DNA of 7,447 nt from Clostridia bacterium (GTDB lineage Bacteria; Bacillota; Clostridia; Oscillospirales; UBA644): NCBI GenBank assembly GCA_017424085.1, contig JAFPBP010000146.1, positions 1 to 7,447 on the forward strand, given 5' to 3'. A program made the translations under genes and the position numbers. This document shows, one piece after another, positions 1 to 5,440 of this stretch (positions are counted from its first letter, which is position 1; each line of letters begins with the position of its first letter). Below the pieces are notes generated by a model. It was not told the origin of the DNA, did not search any database, and saw only the letters and a list, made by a program, of their open reading frames with translations.

Positions 1-416
1 GAATATTTTGCCCAGAAGGCAACGGTCAACTGATCCAGCGTTTGAAACACGTCGTCATTCAGAGAAATGTATCCCTGCATGCCGCTCCCCTTTTGCCCTT
101 CCACGCAGGTCACGGTGGACTCTCCGAACAGACGGGTAGACAGCGGATAGACCCCGCCGACCTCAGCGATCAGATTGGCGGCATCATCAAAGGAATACGC
201 CGCCTGCACCCGAAGAGGAGGCTCGGGATCGGTCCCCGAGTCCTCACTTCCGTCGCCTCCGTCGGTGGAGGTTCCCGAAGACATGGGAAAGCCCGTTTCG
301 GTATCGGTGATCGAATCCGTATTAGCAAACGCCACGGGGGCGGCAACGGATAACAGGAGCGACAGGCACAGAACAAGGGTCAGCGCCGATGCGCAGATTC
401 GTTTCAAAATATTCAT
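1..416 (-). CDS. Secreted protein with LamG-like domain, N-terminal fragment
   Basis: The reading frame is open to the left window edge, so only the first 138 codons are visible and the C-terminus lies outside. The ATG at 416-414 is preceded by a strong Shine-Dalgarno GGAGG with a 6-nt gap (423-427). Residues 1-31 form a clear signal peptide: K/R near the start, a long Leu/Val/Ala core, and an AFA cleavage signal before Asn32. Residues 32-70 are a low-complexity Ser/Thr/Gly/Asp/Pro linker. From about residue 73 the pattern YSFDDAANLI, then GVYPLS, GxxGSGMQGYISL and LTVAFWAKY resembles the first strands of a LamG/concanavalin-A-like lectin domain (LamG_3 type), often found in exported, surface or carbohydrate-binding proteins. 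The secretion call is firm. The domain call is from pattern memory and rests on about 65 residues. The full function cannot be judged. It is transcribed divergently from the radical SAM gene. Confidence 0.8.
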   Translation of the reverse strand, partial: MNILKRICASALTLVLCLSLLLSVAAPVAFANTDSITDTETGFPMSSGTSTDGGDGSEDSGTDPEPPLRVQAAYSFDDAANLIAEVGGVYPLSTRLFGESTVTCVEGQKGSGMQGYISLNDDVFQTLDQLTVAFWAKY

Positions 417-483
417 GGAATTCCTCCAAAGGTAAGAATCGTCGAACGGAAGGTCCGAGGGGGTGATGTTTGTATATATTATT

Positions 484-512
484 ATTGTACTACAAATCTT
501 TCGATTTGTCAA
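484..512 (-). promoter_or_regulatory. Sigma-A type promoter of the secreted-protein gene
   Basis: Reading the minus strand, a perfect -35 TTGACA (512-507) is followed after exactly 17 nt by TACAAT (489-484), which is 5/6 to the -10 consensus. Transcription would begin near 477, giving a leader of about 60 nt before the ATG at 416. The leader contains the GGAGG ribosome binding site and no obvious riboswitch. This is inferred from consensus match and spacing only. Confidence 0.75.
492..509. repeat. 18-bp palindrome inside the minus-strand promoter (candidate operator)
   Basis: The 7-bp arms ACAAATC (492-498) and GATTTGT (503-509) are perfect inverted repeats around a 4-nt centre. The element fills most of the spacer between the -35 and -10 boxes of the minus-strand promoter and covers half of its -35. 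A dimeric regulator bound here would be expected to block RNA polymerase. The binding protein is unknown, and the site does not match an operator family I recognise. Confidence 0.5.
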
Positions 513-530
513 GTCCGAGACGACATTTTG

Positions 531-550
531 AAGACTTTTTGAAAAGTCTT
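531..550. repeat. 20-bp palindrome abutting the plus-strand promoter (candidate operator)
   Basis: AAGACTTTT (531-539) and AAAAGTCTT (542-550) are perfect 9-bp inverted repeats with a 2-nt centre. The tiny centre and the position upstream of the expected start of transcription argue for a DNA-level protein site rather than an RNA hairpin. It lies immediately upstream of, and overlaps by 2 nt, the presumed -35 of the radical SAM gene. It also sits about 20 bp upstream of the -35 of the divergent gene, so it could influence both. Confidence 0.5.
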
Positions 551-577
551 GCATTTTTGACAAAAATATTATATAAT
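549..577 (+). promoter_or_regulatory. Promoter of the radical SAM gene
   Basis: A perfect -10 TATAAT (572-577) is preceded at 17-nt spacing by TTGCAT (549-554), only 3/6 to the -35 consensus. Transcription would start near 584, giving a leader of about 24 nt before the ATG at 608. The region is very AT-rich. A better -35 hexamer, TTGACA at 557-562, is only 9 nt from the -10 and cannot serve it. The weak -35 next to a perfect palindrome would fit an activator-dependent or repressed promoter, but this is inference. Confidence 0.6.
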
Positions 578-607
578 AGAGGGGACTACAAACAAAGGAG
601 AAATCCC

Positions 608-2389
608 ATGAACCCCGAACGACTCCTTCTGAGAGTAAAAAACCCCGCTTGGTACAGCGGCGGCGAATTGAACAGCGTAGTAAAGGATAAGGCAACCGTC
701 AAAACACGCTTTGCCTTCTGCTTTCCCGATCTGTACGACGTTGCCATGTCCCACCTGGGGATCAAGATCTTATACGACATTCTGAATCGGAGAGACGATA
801 TCTGGTGCGAACGGGTCTGCATGCCCGCCCCCGACATGGAAGCCCTCATGCGGGAAAAGAACGTGCCCCTGTTTGGGCTGGAAAGCCGCGACCCCATTCG
901 GGACTTTGACTTCGTGGCGTTCACCCTGCAGTACGAGCTGAGCTACACCAACGTGCTGGGCATGCTGGATCTGGCAGGCTTGCCCGTTCTTGCGGCAGAG
1001 AGAAGCGACGATATGCCCGTGGTCATCGCAGGGGGACCCTGCACGGTCAACCCCGAGCCCCTGGCTGACTTCATCGACCTTTTCAATATCGGTGAGGGGG
1101 AAGAGACCCTTCTGCAGCTGGTGGACCTTTGGCAGGAATGCAACGGAAACAAAAAGGAATTCCTGCAGAGAGCGGATCGGCTGGAATCCTGCTACGTGCC
1201 CGCATTGCACGATAAAAGCGTGAAGGTACGGCGGCGCATCGTCAAGGATCTGGACAGCGCCCCCTACCCCGAAAAGCTCATCGTTCCCAACGCAAAGGTC
1301 ATTCACGACCGCGTTTCCATGGAGATCATGCGGGGCTGTATCCGCGGATGCCGCTTCTGTCAGGCGGGGATGATCTACCGTCCCTTCCGTCAGAAATCCC
1401 CCGAAAAGATGATGGAGCAGATCAAAAAGCTCTGTGAATCCACGGGATACGACGAGGTCTCTCTGACCTCCCTTTCCAGCAGTGACTACGACCGTCTGCC
1501 CGAATTTGCGGACCTGCTTCTGGATTACTGCACTCCCCGCAAGATCAATCTGGCGCTCCCCTCCCTGCGCATTGACAATTTCTCCAAGGAATTGCTGGAC
1601 AAGCTGCAGGCGGTTCGGGGCGCAAGCCTGACCTTTGCCCCCGAGGCGGGAACGCAGAGACTGCGGGACGCCATCAACAAAAATATTACGGAAGAACACA
1701 TTTTCAATTCCTGCCGCATTGCCTTTGAGGGCGGATGCGACTCGGTGAAGCTGTACTTTATGATCGGGCTTCCCACCGAGACCGACGAGGACATTCTGGG
1801 CATTGCGGATCTGGCACAGCGGATCGTGGATTTCTATTATCAGATCCGTACCAAGAAGGGCGGACGGGGACTTTCGGTCACCATCAGTCTTTCCACCTTC
1901 GTTCCCAAGCCCTTCACTCCCTTCCAATGGGAGCCTCAGATCAGCATGGACGAGATCCATCGCCGCCAGCGCCTTCTGAAGGACGCCATTACCTCCCGAA
2001 AGATCCGTCTCAATTACCACGACGGAAAGACCAGCGTCATGGAGGGGATCTTCTCCCGTGGCGACCGCAAGCTGGGCAAGCTTCTGCTTTGCGCGTGGAA
2101 GAAGGGCTGTCAACTGGACGCATGGGACGAGCATTTCCGCTACGATCTCTGGACCGAAGCCATGGAAGAATGCGGGATCCGCGCGGAGGATTATGCGGGA
2201 CGTCGGTATGATTACGACGAAGAACTGCCCTGGGACGTAATCGACTGCGGCGTATCCAAAGCCTTCCTCGTGCGGGAAGCAAAGCTGGCACAGGAAAGTA
2301 AGACCTCGCCCAACTGCAAGGAAAAATGCCTTGGGTGCGGCGTAAGAAAAATCTGCGGAGGTGACGTTTGTGATCCGGATAACCTTTAA
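608..2389 (+). CDS. B12-binding-domain radical SAM protein (TIGR03960 family)
   Basis: A 593-residue cytosolic iron-sulfur enzyme of unknown substrate. The N-terminal ~220 residues form the family's B12-binding-like (Rossmann) domain, with the typical AGGPCTVNPEP stretch at 141-151. No canonical DxHxxG cobalamin-ligand motif is evident, so true cobalamin binding is uncertain. The radical SAM domain follows at about 235-460, with the CX3CX2C cluster motif at Cys244, Cys248 and Cys251 that binds the 4Fe-4S cluster cleaving S-adenosylmethionine. The C-terminus adds a dense group of cysteines (570, 574, 577, 583, 588) that could hold a second cluster. The start is ATG 608 because AAAGGAG lies 7 nt upstream (594-600) and a promoter ends at 577; the frame is open upstream to 470, but that would begin before the promoter. 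It overlaps the DUF2344 gene by 20 bp. In other genomes this family is found next to, or fused with, DUF2344 proteins. Length and domain order look intact. Confidence 0.9.
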   Translation: MNPERLLLRVKNPAWYSGGELNSVVKDKATVKTRFAFCFPDLYDVAMSHLGIKILYDILNRRDDIWCERVCMPAPDMEALMREKNVPLFGLESRDPIRDFDFVAFTLQYELSYTNVLGMLDLAGLPVLAAERSDDMPVVIAGGPCTVNPEPLADFIDLFNIGEGEETLLQLVDLWQECNGNKKEFLQRADRLESCYVPALHDKSVKVRRRIVKDLDSAPYPEKLIVPNAKVIHDRVSMEIMRGCIRGCRFCQAGMIYRPFRQKSPEKMMEQIKKLCESTGYDEVSLTSLSSSDYDRLPEFADLLLDYCTPRKINLALPSLRIDNFSKELLDKLQAVRGASLTFAPEAGTQRLRDAINKNITEEHIFNSCRIAFEGGCDSVKLYFMIGLPTETDEDILGIADLAQRIVDFYYQIRTKKGGRGLSVTISLSTFVPKPFTPFQWEPQISMDEIHRRQRLLKDAITSRKIRLNYHDGKTSVMEGIFSRGDRKLGKLLLCAWKKGCQLDAWDEHFRYDLWTEAMEECGIRAEDYAGRRYDYDEELPWDVIDCGVSKAFLVREAKLAQESKTSPNCKEKCLGCGVRKICGGDVCDPDNL

Positions 2390-2993
2390 GAAGCAATCCA
2401 CAGCCATCTACATGTCCCATCTGGACCTGATGCGCTGCATGACCCGTGCGCTGAGCCGCGCTCAGATCCCCGTGAAATACACGGAGGGCTTCAACCCCCA
2501 CCCCTATCTGGTCTTCGCCGCCCCTTTGGCGCTGGGCATTTCGGGGGAACGGGAATACTTTGAGATCAAGCTGACCGAACCCATGGAGCACGACGAGATC
2601 AAATCCCGTCTCAACGCAACCTTCCCTCAGGGGATCACCGTGACCGAGGTCTGTGAATCCGACAGCGATTTCAACGAAATCGAAAGCGCACATTACACCC
2701 TGTTCGTGGAAGGAAAAACCGCAAAGGATTGGGAGGACTTCTTTTCCGCGGAAGAGATTTTTGCCGAAAAGAAGACCAAGCGGGGCATGGAGACGGTCAA
2801 CGTGAAGACCGAGATCCTGTCCGCATCGGCGAAGGACGCAGAGGGCGGCGTGGAGATCGCCCTGCATCTCCCCTGCGGAAACCGAAGAAATCTGTCCCCC
2901 CTGCTGGTGCAGAAGACCTTTGCCCCCAACGAGGAGATCTTCTATACGGCAACAAGATTGCGGTTTTGCGACAAAACCGGTGCGGACTTCTAA
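2370..2993 (+). CDS. TIGR03936 / DUF2344 radical-SAM-linked protein
   Basis: A 207-residue soluble protein of the DUF2344 family, the usual partner of the TIGR03960 radical SAM protein. The signature is clear: MSHLDLMR at 15-22, then a GFNPHP motif followed by APLALGISGEREYFEIKL, closely matching the family's SHLDLMR...GFNPHP...PLPLG pattern. Its activity is unknown; it is thought to be a subunit or accessory domain for the radical SAM enzyme, because the two are fused in some bacteria. The start is taken as GTG 2370, which is 8 nt after a full Shine-Dalgarno GGAGGTGA (2357-2364). The GTG at 2361 lies within that Shine-Dalgarno and is unlikely to be used. The gene begins within the last 20 bp of the upstream gene in another frame, which suggests translational coupling and stoichiometric synthesis. 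Confidence 0.88.
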   Translation: MIRITFKKQSTAIYMSHLDLMRCMTRALSRAQIPVKYTEGFNPHPYLVFAAPLALGISGEREYFEIKLTEPMEHDEIKSRLNATFPQGITVTEVCESDSDFNEIESAHYTLFVEGKTAKDWEDFFSAEEIFAEKKTKRGMETVNVKTEILSASAKDAEGGVEIALHLPCGNRRNLSPLLVQKTFAPNEEIFYTATRLRFCDKTGADF

Positions 2994-3031
2994 GAATTGT
3001 CACACTTTCGTAGTACTTATTAGACAATTCT
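2993..3031. repeat. Inverted repeat between DUF2344 gene and queT leader
   Basis: AGAATTGTC (2993-3001) and GACAATTCT (3023-3031) are perfect 9-bp arms separated by 21 nt. The left arm starts on the last base of the DUF2344 stop codon. There is no T-run after the right arm, so it is a poor intrinsic terminator. The right arm lies just upstream of the presumed queT -10 element, so it could be a protein-binding site or only a weak RNA hairpin that protects the upstream transcript end. Confidence 0.4.
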
Positions 3032-3032
3032 G

Positions 3033-3041
3033 TGATAAAAT
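3033..3041 (+). promoter_or_regulatory. Extended -10 promoter element for queT-galU
   Basis: TGATAAAAT contains an extended -10 TGn followed by TAAAAT (5/6 to consensus). It would start transcription near 3048, just before the riboswitch stem begins at 3053, which is the geometry expected for a leader riboswitch. The -35 region at the proper distance (about 3013-3018) is poor, as is common with extended -10 promoters. Read-through from the radical SAM operon is also possible, because no terminator separates them. Confidence 0.5.
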
Positions 3042-3052
3042 AATTTTATAAA

Positions 3053-3089
3053 CGTCAGTCGCAATTCCCTGACGAAAATTAAAATACGG
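3053..3089 (+). promoter_or_regulatory. preQ1-I riboswitch aptamer, translational type
   Basis: A 6-bp stem CGTCAG/CTGACG (3053-3058 with 3069-3074) closes a 10-nt loop TCGCAATTCC, followed by an A-rich tail (3075-3084) and TACGG. This layout matches the minimal preQ1-I H-type pseudoknot. Aligned to the Thermoanaerobacter tengcongensis aptamer, the loop length is identical and the loop begins with the same UCGCA. U3059 and C3068 fall where the ligand-contacting U6 and C15 lie, and C3062-G3088 and A3064-U3085 would replace the known C9-G33 and G11-C30 pairs. G3088 belongs to the GGAG Shine-Dalgarno (3088-3091) of queT, so ligand binding should hide the ribosome site. The downstream gene, a queuosine-precursor transporter, is the standard target. 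The alignment was made by eye from memory. Confidence 0.85.
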
Positions 3090-3104
3090 AGTGAACTTGA
3101 TATC

Positions 3105-3608
3105 ATGAAACGTTTTTCCACAAGGCACATTGCATTTTGCGGTCTGATTGCCGCCCTTTACGTGGTTCTCACGTGGGTTTTGGGCGAATTCGGATACGGT
3201 CCCATTCAATTCCGCATCTCGGAGTGCATGACCGTTCTCCCCTTCTGCTTTCCCATTGCAACGGTGGGGCTGACGGTTGGATGTCTGATCTCCAACCTGT
3301 TGAGCACCGTCGGTCCGTTGGATCTGATCCTCGGAACGCTTGCAACCCTGTTGGGTGCGCTGGGAACGCAGCTTTGTCGGAAAAAGAACCTATGGTGGCT
3401 GGCACCCCTCCCCCCCGTAATCGCAAACGCCATTCTGATCGGTCTTCTGCTGACCATCTACGCAAACACCTGGACGTTGGGATATTTCCTGACCATGGCG
3501 GCGCAGATCGGACTGAGCGAGCTTGTTTGCTGTTACGTGCTGGGGCTCCCTCTCCTGCTTCTGGTGCGCCACCATCAAAATAACAACAAACGAGGAACCG
3601 AATTATGA
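3105..3608 (+). CDS. queT: QueT family queuosine-precursor transporter (ECF S-component)
   Basis: A 167-residue integral membrane protein of the QueT family (COG4708), the substrate-binding S-component of an energy-coupling factor transporter for preQ1 or related queuosine precursors. The family core FRISECMTVLP (36-46) and GPLDLILGTLATLLGAL (70-86) is clear. Likely membrane spans are near residues 8-27, 44-66, 71-91, 101-119 and 127-155, with a positively charged C-terminal tail. It must work with a shared EcfA/EcfA'/EcfT module encoded elsewhere. ATG 3105 is the only sensible start; the GGAG at 3088-3091 is 13 nt away, longer than ideal, and is part of the preQ1 riboswitch. The stop codon TGA overlaps the ATG of galU. 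Regulation is expected to be repression by preQ1. Length is normal for the family. Confidence 0.92.
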   Translation: MKRFSTRHIAFCGLIAALYVVLTWVLGEFGYGPIQFRISECMTVLPFCFPIATVGLTVGCLISNLLSTVGPLDLILGTLATLLGALGTQLCRKKNLWWLAPLPPVIANAILIGLLLTIYANTWTLGYFLTMAAQIGLSELVCCYVLGLPLLLLVRHHQNNNKRGTEL

Positions 3609-4483
3609 AAGTCAAAAAGGCAGTCATCCTTGCGGCGGGGCTGGGAACCCGTATGCTTCCCGCTACCAAATCCGTGCCCAAGGAATTGTTCCCCATCGTG
3701 GATAAACCCGCATTGCAGTATCTGGTGGAAGAGATCAAGGCGTCGGGGATCGAGGATATTCTGATCATCATCTCCCGCGGCAAGACCTTGATCGAGGACC
3801 ATTTCGACTACGCACCCGAGCTGGAGGATCGTCTCCGTCAGGGCGGTGCCGCAAAGGAAGCGGCGCTGAAGCAGGTTCGGGACATTGCAGAGCTGGCAGA
3901 CATCGTCTACGCCCGTCAGAAGGTCATGCTGGGAACGGGGCACGCCCTGCTTCTGGCAAAGGATTTTGTCGGAAACGAGCCCTTTGCGGTGCTGTACGGC
4001 GACGACGTGATCATGAACGACCGACATCCCGTGGTAGGTCAGCTGGTTGACGTATACGAAAAATACGGCAAGAGCGTGGTCGGCGTTCAGGAGGTTCCTG
4101 AGGAGCTGGTCATGAAATACTGCACGCTGGACGTAACAAAGGTGGAGGATCGCCTCTACGACGTTTCGGATATGATCGAAAAGCCCAAGAAGGAGGAGAT
4201 CATCTCCTGTTTCTCGGTTCTCGGACGGATCATTCTGACCCCCGACGTATTCGATTATCTGGATAAAACCCCCTACGCCGCCAACGGCGAGCTGCAGTTG
4301 ACCGACACCATGAAGTTGATGTCTCAGGACGGAAAGATGATGGCGCTGGATTTCGAAGGAACCCGTTACGATATGGGCAACAAGCTGGGCGTAATGCAGG
4401 CGCAGGTGGAAACGGCGCTGAAGCATCCCGAGATCGGCGAGGATTTCCGCGAATACCTGAAGGAAATCGCAAAAACTCTGTAA
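3605..4483 (+). CDS. galU: UTP-glucose-1-phosphate uridylyltransferase
   Basis: A 292-residue cytosolic enzyme making UDP-glucose from glucose-1-phosphate and UTP, for cell-envelope polysaccharides, glycolipids and galactose metabolism. The nucleotide-binding signature AAGLGTRMLPATKSVPKEL is at residues 10-28, LGTGHA at 109-114, the YGDDVI metal/nucleotide region at 131-136, an EKPKKEE segment near 195, and the RYDMGNK motif ending at Lys260. Length and motif order are typical of bacterial GalU. The ATG overlaps the queT stop (ATGA), and its own Shine-Dalgarno GAGGA (3592-3596) lies inside the end of queT with an 8-nt gap, so translation may be coupled to queT. A strong terminator follows 15 nt after the stop. 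Paralogues such as CugP or GtaB perform the same reaction; gtaB would be the Bacillus-style name. Confidence 0.95.
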   Translation: MKVKKAVILAAGLGTRMLPATKSVPKELFPIVDKPALQYLVEEIKASGIEDILIIISRGKTLIEDHFDYAPELEDRLRQGGAAKEAALKQVRDIAELADIVYARQKVMLGTGHALLLAKDFVGNEPFAVLYGDDVIMNDRHPVVGQLVDVYEKYGKSVVGVQEVPEELVMKYCTLDVTKVEDRLYDVSDMIEKPKKEEIISCFSVLGRIILTPDVFDYLDKTPYAANGELQLTDTMKLMSQDGKMMALDFEGTRYDMGNKLGVMQAQVETALKHPEIGEDFREYLKEIAKTL

Positions 4484-4498
4484 ATCAAAGCAACACAT

Positions 4499-4535
4499 AA
4501 GGGGTGAACCGCATTGGTTCACCCCTTGTTTTTTT
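4499..4535 (+). terminator. Intrinsic terminator after galU
   Basis: A perfect 12-bp stem, AAGGGGTGAACC (4499-4510) with GGTTCACCCCTT (4516-4527), closes a 5-nt loop and is followed by G and then seven T (4529-4535). It ends the plus-strand block. On the minus strand the same hairpin is followed by TTATGTG, a weak T-tract, so it may partly stop the convergent kinase/epimerase transcript as well. No other terminator is visible for that transcript. Confidence 0.93.
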
Positions 4536-4563
4536 GATCCTTATTCTTGTCGTTACGATACCA

Positions 4564-5439
4564 TCAATCCAAAACAAAAGACATTTCGCAGGATTCGGAG
4601 GCGTTGGGCGCAAGACGGTGCATATCCCGCTTGATCGTCAGCTCCTCGGGATCGTCGGCGTTGCTGGGAAGCCCGTTCCAGGGCTCCACGCAAAGATACT
4701 CGGCGCCGCTTCCCGTTGCCTGCCAGAAGGCACAATATTGGAAATCGTCGCATTCCACGGAAACAGAATGATCGGATTTATCGCTGCAGAGGCGGAAGGA
4801 TCTGTTTTTCAGACCGGTCAGAATGAAGGCATCGTCGTCAAACATTTCGTGATACAAGGGGATCTTGTTCCCTTGGGCAAAGCGGCAGGGCTCCACGCGG
4901 CGGGACATGAACATGCCGTCCAGCATTGCCTGCATGAGAGGCTCCTCCTCGTTAAACTGCAGATACCAATCGGAGAATTCTCCGTCGCCGTGGGGGGGAA
5001 CCAAAAATCCGGGGTGTCCGCCCACGGAATAATACATCTCATCATCGCCGCAGTTGGTGACGGTAAAGGTGACCGACAGGCGGTTGTCGCAGATGCGGTA
5101 GATCACGTCAAGGACGAATTCAAAGGGATACTGCTTGCGGGTCTCATCGTTGGCGGTCAAGCGGAAGGCGAGAGAATCCGCAGTCTGCTCCGTCAGAGAA
5201 AAGAGGGATTTCCGCGCAAAGCCGTGGGGGCAGTTGATGGCGTATTCCTTGCCGCGGTAAGTATAAGCACTGCCCTTCAGGCGCCCCACAATGGGGAACA
5301 GAACGGGAGAGCGCTCGTCCCAAACAGCGGGATCGCCCTGCCAGAGGCGCTCGGTCCCATCCAAGGTCAGAGACATCATCTGAGCCCCGAAATCGGACAC
5401 GGTAACCGAAAGTCTTTGATTGCTGATCGTGTAATTCAT
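4564..5439 (-). CDS. Aldose 1-epimerase family protein, LacX-like
   Basis: A 291-residue cytosolic beta-sandwich protein of the galactose-mutarotase superfamily, LacX-type branch, which interconverts or binds alpha/beta anomers of sugars or sugar phosphates. Visible hallmarks are the N-terminal LSVTVSDFGAQMMSL strand, SPVLFPIVGRLKG (44-56), the PHGFAR motif with His72, GGHPGF with His142 (both likely active-site histidines), and CVEPWNG with Glu252, the position of the catalytic base in this superfamily. The substrate is not known. The start at 5439 follows GGGAGGA (5454-5448) with a 9-nt gap from GGAGG and agrees with the family's N-terminus. The frame extends upstream to 5547 inside the kinase gene without family similarity. 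It begins 1 nt after the kinase stop, so the two are co-transcribed, and it ends convergent to galU. Confidence 0.88.
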   Translation of the reverse strand: MNYTISNQRLSVTVSDFGAQMMSLTLDGTERLWQGDPAVWDERSPVLFPIVGRLKGSAYTYRGKEYAINCPHGFARKSLFSLTEQTADSLAFRLTANDETRKQYPFEFVLDVIYRICDNRLSVTFTVTNCGDDEMYYSVGGHPGFLVPPHGDGEFSDWYLQFNEEEPLMQAMLDGMFMSRRVEPCRFAQGNKIPLYHEMFDDDAFILTGLKNRSFRLCSDKSDHSVSVECDDFQYCAFWQATGSGAEYLCVEPWNGLPSNADDPEELTIKRDMHRLAPNASESCEMSFVLD

Positions 5440-5440
5440 C

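Noticed and set aside
557..562. Perfect TTGACA as the -35 of the radical SAM promoter
   Set aside because: It is only 9 nt from the TATAAT, far below the 16-18 nt needed, and there is no other good -10 at proper distance downstream.
470..607. N-terminal extension of the radical SAM protein from the upstream ATG at 470
   Set aside because: It would cover the TATAAT promoter and both palindromes, has no ribosome site, and adds residues absent from the family. ATG 608 has AAAGGAG at the right distance.
2361..2369. GTG at 2361 as the start of the DUF2344 protein
   Set aside because: It overlaps the GGAGGTGA Shine-Dalgarno itself; the next in-frame GTG at 2370 has ideal spacing and matches the family N-terminus.
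770..2407. Long minus-strand open frame opposite the radical SAM gene (545 codons)
   Set aside because: Its protein has no recognisable domain, no convincing ribosome site, and mirrors a coding strand with a clear family match. It is an antisense shadow produced by codon bias.
2993..3031. Intrinsic terminator between the DUF2344 gene and queT
   Set aside because: The inverted repeat is AT-rich, has a 21-nt loop and is not followed by a run of T, so efficient termination is unlikely.
3053..3104. preQ1-II or preQ1-III class riboswitch
   Set aside because: The short stem, 10-nt UCGCA loop and A-rich tail fit preQ1-I; the larger multi-stem structures of the other classes are not evident.
3575..4522. 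Minus-strand open frame opposite galU (315 codons)
   Set aside because: It begins inside the terminator hairpin, lacks a ribosome site, and lies opposite an unmistakable GalU.
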